Positions 34,117-43,603 of a stretch of 64,000 nt of DNA are shown piece by piece; within the stretch, counting starts at the first letter, position 1, and every line of letters begins with the position of its first letter. The DNA is from Thiodiazotropha sp037384425 (GTDB lineage Bacteria > Pseudomonadota > Gammaproteobacteria > Chromatiales > Chromatiaceae), in contig JARROA010000028.1 in the NCBI GenBank assembly GCA_037384425.1, positions 1-64,000 on the forward strand. Direction: 5' to 3'. The translations under genes were made by a program, and so were the position numbers. The notes beneath the pieces were generated by a model. That model did not search any database, was not told where the DNA came from, and saw only the letters and a program-made list of their open reading frames with translations.

Positions 34117-34634
34117 CGCGCCTTGTCCTCATCGCGCTGGCGCCAATCCTGACGCTTGCGCTTGGTACGCTGGGTGGGAACGTAGTGAGCGAGCACGAAG
34201 TTCTCAGTCCAGCGGTAGATCTCCGGTGGCATCGGTACGGTATAGAGATTCTCTTCGCCTTCCAGATAGGCGTGCGCCTCGTCGAAGCTGAGTGTCACCA
34301 GTAACGGCCTGGGGGTGCCGTCATCGGCCACGGAAGCAACCACGTAACAGCTGGGAGAGGGTGCCAACAGGTTGTGATAATAGCTTTCACACTCGTCCGC
34401 GTGCAGATGCAGCGTGAAGCCCCGGAACAGGTGCTGTCGAATCCCGGAATGCTCCTTTATCACTTCAATCGAGGCCGGCTGCTGCCTGTCTTCCTTCCGC
34501 TCGGGCAGGATTCCAATGGCATCCCAGCTAGCGTCGATCCAGGGATTCTCGGAGGGGGACTCCTGCATGATCAGCGAGACGGAGAAACTGTGCGCCAGCC
34601 TGGCGCCTAATTCTTCTACGGATTGCAGGGACAT
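34113..34634 (-). CDS. DUF3305 protein, first gene of the fdh operon
   Basis: 173 residues, soluble. It has the DUF3305 features: FSVSLIMQESPSENPWIDASWDAIGILP near residues 15-42, FRGFTLHLHADECESYYHNLLAPSPSCYVV in the middle and VPMPPEIYRWTENFVLAHYVP near 135-155. These proteins travel with DUF3306 next to formate dehydrogenase genes and presumably help its assembly; no biochemical role is known to me. It has a Shine-Dalgarno-like AAAGGTGA before the ATG and a sigma-54-type promoter about 42 bases upstream, so it heads the operon. Confidence 0.88.
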   Translation of the reverse strand: MSLQSVEELGARLAHSFSVSLIMQESPSENPWIDASWDAIGILPERKEDRQQPASIEVIKEHSGIRQHLFRGFTLHLHADECESYYHNLLAPSPSCYVVASVADDGTPRPLLVTLSFDEAHAYLEGEENLYTVPMPPEIYRWTENFVLAHYVPTQRTKRKRQDWRQRDEDKAR

Positions 34635-34675
34635 GGATCACCTTTATCCTTAGTTTTCATGTGGTGGATAAACGG

Positions 34676-34691
34676 CGCAAATTACATACCA
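34676..34691 (-). promoter_or_regulatory. sigma-54 type promoter of the fdh operon
   Basis: On the minus strand, TGGTATGTAATTTGCG has GG and GC in the required -24/-12 spacing (ten bases between) and matches the TGGCAYR-N4-TTGCW consensus at most positions. Predicted transcription starts about 30 bases ahead of the DUF3305 gene. RpoN control needs an enhancer-binding activator; an NtrC-type one is encoded at 41873-43282. Confidence 0.65.
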
Positions 34692-34751
34692 AACGGAGAG
34701 AGCGTGACGCAAAGCCAGAAACAACGGGGCTTGGGGAAAAAAGTCAGAAAA

Positions 34752-34895
34752 ATGGAGTCACGGCAACCCAGGGCAAAATGTCCCGTTTTGTGTTCAGAAT
34801 TGGGACAATTCGGACCACAGGTCCTCTCGGGCGACTGTCGCTGTGGAGAGGAATGCCCCAGGATCAAGGGCTTTGACGCGGTTTATCGAGGGTAG
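34752..34895 (+). CDS. possible small Cys-rich protein ahead of moaA
   Basis: A 47-residue frame starting at the ATG at 34752 with five cysteines in the pattern C-x3-C-x14-C-x-C-x3-C near its centre (KCPVLC, DCRCGEEC), which would suit a zinc or iron-sulfur knuckle. The frame is open further upstream to 34623. No clear Shine-Dalgarno is visible, and the proposed intergenic operator falls inside it, so it may be chance. Confidence 0.3.
   Translation: MESRQPRAKCPVLCSELGQFGPQVLSGDCRCGEECPRIKGFDAVYRG
34779..34807. promoter_or_regulatory. inverted repeat, candidate enhancer site between fdh and moaA
   Basis: TGTCCC and GGGACA are separated by 17 bases, in the region between the divergent fdh and moaA units, roughly 90-120 bases from each -24 element. 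On the fdh reading strand it is preceded by AATT, giving AATTGTCCC, which resembles AATTGTCTC about 131 bases ahead of the tupA promoter. A shared activator site is an inference. Confidence 0.35.
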
Positions 34896-34908
34896 GTATG
34901 GGATTTGC
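34895..34908 (+). promoter_or_regulatory. weak sigma-54-like promoter ahead of moaA
   Basis: GG, ten bases, then GC (GGTATGGGATTTGC) fits the invariant -24/-12 spacing on the plus strand, with TTTGC resembling the -12 element. The base before GG is A instead of T. Transcription would begin near 34920, about 60 bases before the moaA ATG at 34980. Weaker than the fdh and tup promoters. Confidence 0.35.
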
Positions 34909-34979
34909 GTGGAAAACCAGGATCATCGCTGCTCCCTGTCCAGGAGTGGAGCCGTTTACAGACAAGAGCCAAAGACAGC

Positions 34980-36002
34980 ATGCAAACGACCTCTTCCGAC
35001 GCAACCCGCACCGACTCCCCGCTGGTGGACCGTTTTGGTCGCCAAGTCACCTACCTAAGGATCTCCGTCACCGATCGTTGTGATTTCCGTTGCGTCTACT
35101 GCATGTCGGAGGACATCGAGTTCGTTCCCCGCTCACAACTCCTGACCCTGGAAGAGCTCTACCGGGTGGGCAAATGTTTCGTCGACCTGGGCGTGCACAA
35201 GATCCGCATCACCGGCGGCGAACCCCTGACCCGGCGCAACATCATGCAGCTGTTCAATCAACTCGGCGCCCTGGATGGCCTGCGTGACTTCACCCTGACC
35301 ACCAACGGTTCCCTGCTTGCACGCTACGCAAGAGACCTCAAGGCGGCGGGGATCACCCGGGTCAACATCAGTCTCGACACCCTGGATAGCGAGCGCTTTC
35401 ATACCATCACCCGCAAAGGCGACATACGACGCACACTGCAGGGCATCGATGCGGCCCTGGCAGCCGGCTTCGACAGGGTCAAAATCAACTCGGTGATCCT
35501 GAAGCACCGCAATCACGACGAAGTGCACAGGCTGGTCGAATTCGCCCAGTCGCGCGGAATGGACATCAGTTTCATCGAGGAGATGCCACTGGGTGTGATC
35601 GGCGATCACGACCGTGCCGAGGCCTACTATTCGAGCGATCAGATCCTGCGGGATCTCGAACGCCATTACGATCTGGTTCCCACCACCGAGAACAGTGGAG
35701 GCCCCTCCCGCTACTATCGCATCGACGGCAATCCGCAACGTGTCGGCTTCATCTCACCTCACAGTCACAATTTCTGCAGCCAGTGCAACCGGGTTCGTCT
35801 GACCGCGGAAGGACGTCTGCTGCTCTGTCTCGGACAGGAACACTCAGTGGATTTGCGGCACATCGTGCGCACCCATCCCTTTGATGACGAACCCTTGCGC
35901 CAGGCGATTATCGACAGCATGCAGATCAAACCCGAGGGACACGAGTTCGACCTGGAGGCGAAACCCGTGATCTTTCGCCACATGAACGCGACCGGTGGCT
36001 GA
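34980..36002 (+). CDS. moaA: MoaA, GTP 3',8-cyclase
   Basis: A radical SAM enzyme that starts molybdopterin synthesis from GTP. The frame is open from 34905, but the ATG at 34980 (MQTTSSD) gives about 340 residues, the usual length. The radical SAM motif CDFRCVYC follows LVDRFGRQVTYLRISVTDR, the SAM-binding GGE is in RITGGEPL, and the C-terminal second cluster ligands are in FCSQCNRVRLTAEGRLLLC. The protein ends in the essential Gly-Gly pair (MNATGG). First gene of moaA-fdhD-regulator. Its stop overlaps the upstream part of the next frame. Confidence 0.95.
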   Translation: MQTTSSDATRTDSPLVDRFGRQVTYLRISVTDRCDFRCVYCMSEDIEFVPRSQLLTLEELYRVGKCFVDLGVHKIRITGGEPLTRRNIMQLFNQLGALDGLRDFTLTTNGSLLARYARDLKAAGITRVNISLDTLDSERFHTITRKGDIRRTLQGIDAALAAGFDRVKINSVILKHRNHDEVHRLVEFAQSRGMDISFIEEMPLGVIGDHDRAEAYYSSDQILRDLERHYDLVPTTENSGGPSRYYRIDGNPQRVGFISPHSHNFCSQCNRVRLTAEGRLLLCLGQEHSVDLRHIVRTHPFDDEPLRQAIIDSMQIKPEGHEFDLEAKPVIFRHMNATGG

Positions 36003-36024
36003 CAAACTCCCGGAGGACAGCACC

Positions 36025-36906
36025 ATGGATGCCCGATACCTGCCCTATCGTCCCATCCTCACCGACGCCGGCCTGGATGCAGCGCAACCGGCCGTGGCCG
36101 TCGACGAGTTCGGAGACAGCCGCGAAGGTCACGTAGCCGCCGAGCGGGCATTGACCGTCTATATCGACAAGCGTGAAGTCGTCACCCTGATGACCCTGGG
36201 TACCCGACCGGAACTGCTGGTACTGGGTTGGCTGCGAAATCAACGCCTGCTCCTCAGCCTGGAACAGGTCAAGTCGATCCAGGTCGATTGGGAGACCGAC
36301 TCTGCCGCCGTCACTACCCACGACGGCGTCGAGGGGCTGGATGAAAAACTGGGACGCAAGACGGTGACCACCGGTTGCGGTCAGGGTACGGTGTTCGGCG
36401 GGCTGATGGACGAGATCGACAAGCTCAGACTGCCGCAACCCGAGTTGCGGCAGTCAAACCTCTATCGCCTGTTGAAGAACCTCAGCGAACACAACGAAAT
36501 CTATCGCCAGGCCGGCGCCGTACACGGTTGCGCGCTCTGCCGCGAGAGCGACCTGCTGCTCTTCATCGAGGATGTGGGACGACACAACGCGGTCGACGCC
36601 ATTGCCGGACACATGTGGTTGAACGAAACATCCGGTCACGACAAGATCTTCTATACGACGGGTCGTCTCACCTCCGAGATGGTGATCAAGGTGGCGCAGA
36701 TGGGCGTACCCACCCTGCTGTCGCGCTCGGGTATCACCCAGATGGGCCTGGATATCGCCAAGCGTGTCGGTGTAACACTCATCGCCCGCGCCAAGGGCAA
36801 CCACTTCCTGGTCTACAACGGCGCCGAGAACATCGCCTTCGATGCCATACCCGTCCGACAAAAAGCGATCAGGAAGCACCGAGGCGTTGAACACGCCAAG
36901 CGTTGA
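36025..36906 (+). CDS. fdhD: FdhD, sulfurtransferase for formate dehydrogenase activation
   Basis: About 293 residues from the ATG at 36025, chosen because GGAGG (36012-36016) sits eight bases ahead; a GTG ten codons earlier overlaps moaA. FdhD moves sulfur from IscS to the Mo/W cofactor, and without it FDH is inactive. Family marks: the redox loop HGCALC with the CxxC pair, TTGCGQGTVFG near residue 115, DVGRHNAVDAIAG, and TTGRLTSEMVIKVAQMG. The gene's place beside moaA and opposite the fdh operon fits its role. Confidence 0.95.
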   Translation: MDARYLPYRPILTDAGLDAAQPAVAVDEFGDSREGHVAAERALTVYIDKREVVTLMTLGTRPELLVLGWLRNQRLLLSLEQVKSIQVDWETDSAAVTTHDGVEGLDEKLGRKTVTTGCGQGTVFGGLMDEIDKLRLPQPELRQSNLYRLLKNLSEHNEIYRQAGAVHGCALCRESDLLLFIEDVGRHNAVDAIAGHMWLNETSGHDKIFYTTGRLTSEMVIKVAQMGVPTLLSRSGITQMGLDIAKRVGVTLIARAKGNHFLVYNGAENIAFDAIPVRQKAIRKHRGVEHAKR

Positions 36907-36943
36907 AACGGAACCTATAGGACGAGCCAAGGGGGGACAGCAG

Positions 36944-37858
36944 ATGTCAGCAGTCATGCAGCAACAGCCACACGTCTTCATGAATGTGAAACAGGTGGCG
37001 GAATACCTCCACCTGAATGAGAAGAAGATCTACGCCCTGGTCAACGAGGAGCGGATACCTGCAACCAAGATCACCGGCAAATGGCTCTTCCCCCGGGAAC
37101 TGGTCGACCGCTGGATGCTCGACTCGGCACATGGCGGACTGATGACCAACCGGCTCATCATCGCCGGCAGCGATGATCCCTTGCTCTATCGCTTGATCAT
37201 GAACTTCGCCCAGGATACCGGTGCGCACGCCCTGATCAGCTACACACCGACGGGTACCCGCCTGGGCCTCGATCTGCTACAGGCCAATCGGGTGGACGCC
37301 AGCGGCATCCATTGGGGTCCCAGGGACGAGAGCCATACCCGCCATCCCGCACTGTTGCGGCAATACAACCAGTTCCGGCACTGGGTGTTGATTCGCATGT
37401 TCCGGCGCGAGCAGGGCCTCATGATCTCGCCTCAATTCAGTGAACAGGCACTTGATCCCGAAACACTCACCGATCCCCGCTACCGTTGGGCCATGCGTCA
37501 GAACGGAGCCGGCGCGCAACGCTTTCTGCTCGAGGTGCTGAGTCACTACGGCACCAGCGCGGATCGCCTCAACTGTGTGGCCACGGCCCTGTCGGAGAGA
37601 GAGGCTGCCGCCACCATCGCCATGGGTATGGCCGATGTGGCACCGGGTGCCCGCTCCGCGGCTCACGAATACGGCCTCTCGTTCATTCCCTTCGGTTGGG
37701 AGTCATTCGATCTCGCATTGCCGCGCAGTATCTGGTTCCGGCGCCTGTTTCAGGATCTCATCGCCCGCCTGCGTTCACCCGCCGCATTGGCCATGGCGGA
37801 CGCGCTTACCGGTTATGATCTCAGCGAAGCCGGTGATCTCATCTGGGGCGATGAGTAA
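36944..37858 (+). CDS. excisionase-type HTH regulator with oxyanion-binding-like domain
   Basis: About 304 residues from the ATG at 36944, which follows a GGGGGGA ribosome site; earlier in-frame ATGs lie inside fdhD. Residues about 10-60 hold a MerR/excisionase-like helix-turn-helix (VKQVAEYLHLNEKKIYALVNEERIPATKITGKWLFPRELVDRWM). The rest matches the PBP-like domain found in molybdate-responsive regulators (IAGSDDPLLYRLI opening, HWGPRDES, EREAAATIAMGMADVAPGARSAAHEYGLSFIP). It probably senses molybdate or tungstate and controls Mo/W genes, by analogy with ModE-like one-component sensors. Last gene of the moaA-fdhD unit. Confidence 0.8.
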   Translation: MSAVMQQQPHVFMNVKQVAEYLHLNEKKIYALVNEERIPATKITGKWLFPRELVDRWMLDSAHGGLMTNRLIIAGSDDPLLYRLIMNFAQDTGAHALISYTPTGTRLGLDLLQANRVDASGIHWGPRDESHTRHPALLRQYNQFRHWVLIRMFRREQGLMISPQFSEQALDPETLTDPRYRWAMRQNGAGAQRFLLEVLSHYGTSADRLNCVATALSEREAAATIAMGMADVAPGARSAAHEYGLSFIPFGWESFDLALPRSIWFRRLFQDLIARLRSPAALAMADALTGYDLSEAGDLIWGDE

Positions 37859-37959
37859 CTGGTGTATTTCAGTCGTAAGCGTCAATTGACCAGAGTTTAA
37901 CAGTCATTTCATGGCAGCGACCGATCCAACGGAGCTATGCCTGTAAAATTCGTGGCCAA

Positions 37960-38658
37960 TCAAGTATTGATTTTCTTATCGACGCTTATATAGGCAGCGT
38001 TACTTGGTATGCTTCCCGCATTCTTGATGTCAATTAAATTCAGCCTGTACTTATTCCCGCCAAATTCAAATACGTAGTTCGCTCCCTTATCGATCCATAA
38101 GTCTTTTGCAATCATTTTTCCTGAACTGCTTGACTGATCCGATGTATTGATCACAAACATCGCTCGTTTAGAGTTGGCATCCAGCCTTATCGGCCATATG
38201 TATATTTGATTGTAGACATCGAGAAAATATGTTCTCCCGAACAAGTCATTTGGTTTTACCCAACTGATACCCAGAACGGTTTTCCAGGATGCATCAGGCT
38301 TAGGGATCATACTGTCTGATCCTTGAGGAACAGCCACCCCCTCGACCGGAATTTGTTTACGTAATCCGCTTTCTATTTCTGCTTTAACCAATTCCTCTTG
38401 TGTTTCGATTTTTCGGATCACTCTCTTCTCTTCTGCTGAACCGGGTTCGGCACTTGCCAGATCTTCAACAATTTTCTCGAATTGAGCGCTTCCCAGTGGA
38501 GTTTCCACTTTCGTCAGCCTAAGCCCTTCAAGAGTCTTTGAAATGTCTTGATGGAACATCACTACCACGATCAGAATAGCAGCGGGGACAGCGAGTTTGC
38601 CTATAAACTCCAGCGTCGCTTTATATACTTCAACCACCGTGTTGGCATGGTCACTCAT
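37960..38658 (-). CDS. AT-rich membrane-anchored protein of unknown function
   Basis: 232 residues: one N-terminal transmembrane helix (about 17-36, IGKLAVPAAILIVVVMF), a charged coiled-coil-like stretch (about 40-100, rich in Glu, Lys and Val), then a C-terminal domain of beta character with KPNDLFGRTYFLDVYNQIYIWPIRLDAN. No family recognised. Its base composition is clearly more AT-rich than the cofactor genes around it, which points to recent acquisition. A palindromic repeat lies on its upstream side. Confidence 0.6.
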   Translation of the reverse strand: MSDHANTVVEVYKATLEFIGKLAVPAAILIVVVMFHQDISKTLEGLRLTKVETPLGSAQFEKIVEDLASAEPGSAEEKRVIRKIETQEELVKAEIESGLRKQIPVEGVAVPQGSDSMIPKPDASWKTVLGISWVKPNDLFGRTYFLDVYNQIYIWPIRLDANSKRAMFVINTSDQSSSSGKMIAKDLWIDKGANYVFEFGGNKYRLNLIDIKNAGSIPSNAAYISVDKKINT

Positions 38659-39135
38659 TAGGAATCTCCGAAAACACCTGACCGATAAGCAGAAGAGGTG
38701 CCACCTGCTATAAACATGAGATCGATAGGGATAATGGCTGACAAGCCTACTTGTTTAGTTCTTTTGTAGACCAAGTATCGCCCGGTTACCAGATGCTTCA
38801 TCTTTGGCAAAACAAATCTTTATAGACAACAGGCAGACACCGACGCCGAAAAATCACCCCAAGATTGCATCACACTTCGTGCAGAGAAGGAGTAGCCTGG
38901 ATGGAGCGAAGCGGAATCCAGGGCAGGCGCAGGCTATCCCGGATTCCGCTTCGCTCCATACGGGCTACAGATTGTATGCTGGATCTCACCAATGGCGAAT
39001 CCCAGAAATCCCGCAAAACCTTCATTGGACCCTGTGCATTATGCGGCGCAATAGCTGCTGAACACGGAATTCAGCAACTCCTGGATATGCCCAGGATACA
39101 TACTCTTTCCTCTCGAATTACTGAAGTCAGCTCCC
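38659..39135. other. gene-free stretch with repeat A copy 2
   Basis: About 480 bases between an AT-rich unknown gene and moaB. Apart from the palindromic repeat at 38892-38968 no credible gene was seen. Short frames on the plus strand are interrupted and low in coding character. Confidence 0.6.
38892..38968. repeat. dispersed palindromic repeat, family A, copy 2
   Basis: GTAGCCTGGATGGAGCGAAG and an inverse right arm ending CGCTCCATACGGGCTAC reproduce the element at 5712-5790 with a few changes (CCTGG for CCCGG, ATACGG for ATCCGG). The inner CGGAATCC/GGATTCCG parts are kept. Two copies 33 kb apart in unrelated contexts show a mobile or amplified intergenic element. Confidence 0.85.
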
Positions 39136-39657
39136 TTAGTTTTCCAGCAATCTGGGCATCAGCTCCACCAGGTTGCAGGGCTGGGTACGGTAGTCGAGTT
39201 GGGCAGAGATCAGCTTGCTCCAACCATCCTTGCAGGCGCCAGTCGATCCCGGTAGGCAGAAAATGAAGGTTCCGTTGGCTACCCCGGCCAGGGTGCGTGA
39301 CTGCAGAGTGGAAGTGCCGATAATGTCGTAGGAGAGGACCCGGAACATCTCGCCAAAGCCGTCGATCACTTTGTCGAGCAGGGGTGCGACCGCTTCCGGG
39401 GTACCGTCGCGTCCGGTCAGGCCGGTACCGCCCGTGGTCAGAACCACCTGAATTCCGGGATCGGCAATCCAGGCGGAAACCTTCGCGCGAATGCGGTAGA
39501 TGTCATCCGGAACGATGGCCTTGTCGGCCATTCGGTGACCATCGGCTTCCAGCATCGACTTCAGCTTACCTCCCGATTTATCGGTCTCTTCGGTTCGTGT
39601 ATCGGAGACCGTCATGACGGCGATGTTCAGAGGTACGAATTGACGTTGTTCACTCAT
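39136..39657 (-). CDS. moaB: MoaB/Mog-type molybdopterin adenylyltransferase-like protein
   Basis: 173 residues. It shows the MoaB/MogA fold marks: VMTVSDTRTEETDKSGGKL near residues 14-32, VLTTGGTGLTGRDGTPEAV near 78-97 (the MPT-binding loop) and the FCLPGSTGACKDGW segment near 133. This class adenylates molybdopterin before metal insertion; E. coli MoaB itself is inactive, but in organisms lacking Mog the MoaB form serves. The gene is downstream of the sensor kinase, with a 74-base gap, on the same strand. Confidence 0.9.
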   Translation of the reverse strand: MSEQRQFVPLNIAVMTVSDTRTEETDKSGGKLKSMLEADGHRMADKAIVPDDIYRIRAKVSAWIADPGIQVVLTTGGTGLTGRDGTPEAVAPLLDKVIDGFGEMFRVLSYDIIGTSTLQSRTLAGVANGTFIFCLPGSTGACKDGWSKLISAQLDYRTQPCNLVELMPRLLEN

Positions 39658-39731
39658 GGTTGGCTCTTTGTTGTGGTGGATTCTGAAAAGTCGTTGTGCA
39701 TGCCGGGTTGTACATCACGAAGCGCTGATAA

Positions 39732-41825
39732 TCAAAGCGAACGAAAGCGCATATCCCCCGCGTGTGCGTTGTCTTCGCTTTCATCCATCGGTTCGACGTG
39801 CTCGGGTTCCCGCAACAACCAGACGCAAAAGACACTGCCCTCGCCCGGTTGCGACTCGACGGTGATCTTGCCCCCGTATTTCTGCACCAGGCCATAGCTG
39901 ACGGAGAGACCGAGTCCGGTCCCCTTCCCTTTGCGCAGGTGGGAATAGAAGGGATTGAATATCTTGCCCTGTGTCTCCTCGTCCATGCCGATGCCGTTGT
40001 CTTTGACACGGATGACCACACCGTGATCGGGCCAGGTTTTGGTTTCGAGCTCGATCCTGCCAGCCTGTTCATCCAGGGCATGAACCGCGTTGACCACTAA
40101 GTTGACCAGAACCTGTTGCAGTTCGTTTGGATTGATCCGAACCGCCTGTATGGGATTCAGTTTCAAATGGATGTTGAAATCATGCGACTTCTGCATGTGG
40201 CGCACGAGCGCCTGCGTATTCTGAACCACCTCGTTGACATCGACCAGTGAGGGTTTGCCCGTAAGCTGTCCGGGTTTGGCGTATTCGAGCAGGTTTTGGA
40301 TGATATCCTTGACGCGGAACACCTGTTCCACGATGAGATCGATTTCGTGCCTGACCGGCTCGGCCTTGTCCCCCAACTCGTCCACCAGCAGATCCAGATT
40401 ACCGATGATGACCGCGGTCGGGTTGTTGATCTCGTGGGCAACGCCCGCCGTCAATTCGCCCAGCGCCGCCAGTTTCTCCGCCGTGATCAACTGGGCACGG
40501 GTCTCGCGCAGGATGCGGATGGTGCTGACCAGCTTCTCGTTCTTGCGCTTGAGTTCGTGGGTACGCTCCTCGACCTTGGTCTCGAGCTCGTCTGCCCATT
40601 CCTGTACCTCTTGATTATGCTTGCGCAATAGCTCCAGCAAGACGTCGAGTTCCCTTGCCAGGACGCCGATTTCATCGTTCGACCTGACCTGGCCAATACG
40701 CTTGGAGCGGCCCTGACGCGTGGCATGGACCACCTCGCTCATCATCTCCAGCGGCTTGAAGATCGATTTGGCGCCGAGCACGGAAACCAGTCCGGAACTG
40801 AACACCAGCACGACAAAGAACAGGATGAGCATGCCCAGCGCCTGCCACAGCTCGTTACGTGAAGGGGCTTCGAGAAAACCGGCGTAGAGCATGCCGACAC
40901 GCTCACCATTGACGTCGAGAATCGGCTGATAGGAGGAGATGTACCAATCGTTGACCACGAAGGCGCGGTCGATCCACTTGTCGCCAATGTCCAATACCCG
41001 GGTACGCACTTCGTCGGAGACCCGCGTACCCAGCGCCCGCTCCTCGGGCCGTCGCGGTACGTTGGTGGTGATACGCACATCGTCGAGAAACACGGTGACG
41101 GTACCGATGCTCCCCTTTGGCAGGCTGCCGGGACCATAGACCAAATCGCGAATGGTGTCGACGAATTCGAAATTGGCATTCAGCAAGACGCCACCGTCGA
41201 GCAGTCCCATGATCTGACCGCGCGAGTCCGTTACCGGATAGAGCGCGCGAATCATCATGCCGCGATCTTCCACCTTGCGTTCGGTCGGCCTGGCGCGACG
41301 GGTATCGACCAGCGGGAGCCGGGTCTTTTCGGCCAGACCCGGCATGGCCTGCTCCAATCCGGCCGCGGAGAAGATCTCGATGCCGACGCGCGGATGGCCC
41401 TGCATCGCGGCCAACAGCGAGGGCGAGGTCTTGGCGTGTTGGTCCGGTGCGAAATAGCGGTTGCCGTTACTGTCCAGCAGATGGAGGTAGGAGAAACCGA
41501 AACGCTCTCCGTGCGCCTGCAGTTGCCTCAGGATGGCGCTGTTGCTGCGTGCCTCGAGTGCGGTGTAGAAACGGTGTGACTCCGCCAGCCGGCCGAGGCT
41601 GTTGAGATAGTCTTCCCGGATTCGCTTGAAGTGATCATCCGCCACCGCGAGGTCGGTATTGACCTTGATGAAGAGCTGCTCATAGCTGAAGTTCGAGCCC
41701 CAGACCACGGCCAACACCAGAAAGATCGGCATGATCAGCAGGATCGGAAACAGCACCAGCGCCAACAGCTTGTAGCGCAGCGATCCCTTGATCAGCTCAA
41801 CCAGACTGCGACGACCTGCCGACAT
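39732..41825 (-). CDS. membrane sensor histidine kinase with Cache domain
   Basis: 697 residues: TM1 about 20-42, a periplasmic Cache-type sensor of about 290 residues (containing YPVTDSRGQIMGLLDGGVLLN and YQPILDVNGERVGMLYAGFL), TM2 near 330-355, a HAMP linker, a coiled coil, then HisKA with LGELTAGVAHEINNPTAVIIGNLDLL (phospho-His in AHEINNP) and an ATPase domain with NLVVNAVHAL (N box), DNGIGMD (G1) and GTGLGLSVSYG (G2). It pairs with the NtrC-like regulator encoded 47 bases upstream. The signal is unknown; context suggests formate or Mo/W status. Confidence 0.93.
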   Translation of the reverse strand: MSAGRRSLVELIKGSLRYKLLALVLFPILLIMPIFLVLAVVWGSNFSYEQLFIKVNTDLAVADDHFKRIREDYLNSLGRLAESHRFYTALEARSNSAILRQLQAHGERFGFSYLHLLDSNGNRYFAPDQHAKTSPSLLAAMQGHPRVGIEIFSAAGLEQAMPGLAEKTRLPLVDTRRARPTERKVEDRGMMIRALYPVTDSRGQIMGLLDGGVLLNANFEFVDTIRDLVYGPGSLPKGSIGTVTVFLDDVRITTNVPRRPEERALGTRVSDEVRTRVLDIGDKWIDRAFVVNDWYISSYQPILDVNGERVGMLYAGFLEAPSRNELWQALGMLILFFVVLVFSSGLVSVLGAKSIFKPLEMMSEVVHATRQGRSKRIGQVRSNDEIGVLARELDVLLELLRKHNQEVQEWADELETKVEERTHELKRKNEKLVSTIRILRETRAQLITAEKLAALGELTAGVAHEINNPTAVIIGNLDLLVDELGDKAEPVRHEIDLIVEQVFRVKDIIQNLLEYAKPGQLTGKPSLVDVNEVVQNTQALVRHMQKSHDFNIHLKLNPIQAVRINPNELQQVLVNLVVNAVHALDEQAGRIELETKTWPDHGVVIRVKDNGIGMDEETQGKIFNPFYSHLRKGKGTGLGLSVSYGLVQKYGGKITVESQPGEGSVFCVWLLREPEHVEPMDESEDNAHAGDMRFRSL

Positions 41826-41872
41826 GAGTTAGCCCTGGTTGGCGCTGAAGATTGGCATGGTTTCGACGGGTG

Positions 41873-43282
<1,410 letters not shown>

Positions 43283-43399
43283 TGGTGGTACTCGTCTGCG
43301 TGCTGTTATGCGGGGATCTGGCGCCCCCTGTTCTTTTGACGGACTGGTTCATTTTGACCCGATCCGAGGATATTGCCTGGAACATATGTACCATTCCTA

Positions 43400-43431
43400 G
43401 TGCAATTGTCTCACTGCCAAAACTGTTGCAC
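43400..43431. promoter_or_regulatory. candidate activator-binding inverted repeat upstream of tupA
   Basis: GTGCAA and TTGCAC arms enclose about 20 bases that include AATTGTCTC and CCAAAAC. Similar words (AATTGTCCC and CAAAAC) occur in the fdh-moaA intergenic region. Distance to the -24 element is about 112-143 bases. Confidence 0.35.
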
Positions 43432-43542
43432 GGCTCTTCTCCTCCAAATATGGAGCCCAATTACAACTCGTTTCCTAATAGTAGACAAAGGATAACGGTT
43501 TTCTACTGCATCGAACCACCATTATCTACCGATTTTTTGGTA

Positions 43543-43558
43543 TGGCATCTCTTTTGCA
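43543..43558 (+). promoter_or_regulatory. sigma-54 promoter of the tup operon
   Basis: TGGCATCTCTTTTGCA matches the consensus TGGCAYR-N4-TTGCW at all but one base, with GG and GC at the right distance. Transcription would start near 43569, about 35 bases ahead of the tupA ATG. The divergent NtrC-type regulator gene starts 260 bases away. Confidence 0.8.
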
Positions 43559-43603
43559 AGTGATGTCGGGAGGAGTGATGTCTATAACAATGAGGAGTTC
43601 AAC

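Larger units (their letters stand above)
43283..43603. other. regulatory intergenic region between the regulator and tupA
   Basis: About 320 bases with no gene. It holds near-direct repeats GTTCTTTTGAC (43330-43340) and GTTCATTTTGAC (43347-43358), an inverted repeat GTGCAA/TTGCAC (43400-43431) and the sigma-54 promoter (43543-43558). The repeats lie 110-210 bases upstream of the promoter, the usual range of enhancer sites for NtrC-type activators. Confidence 0.55.
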
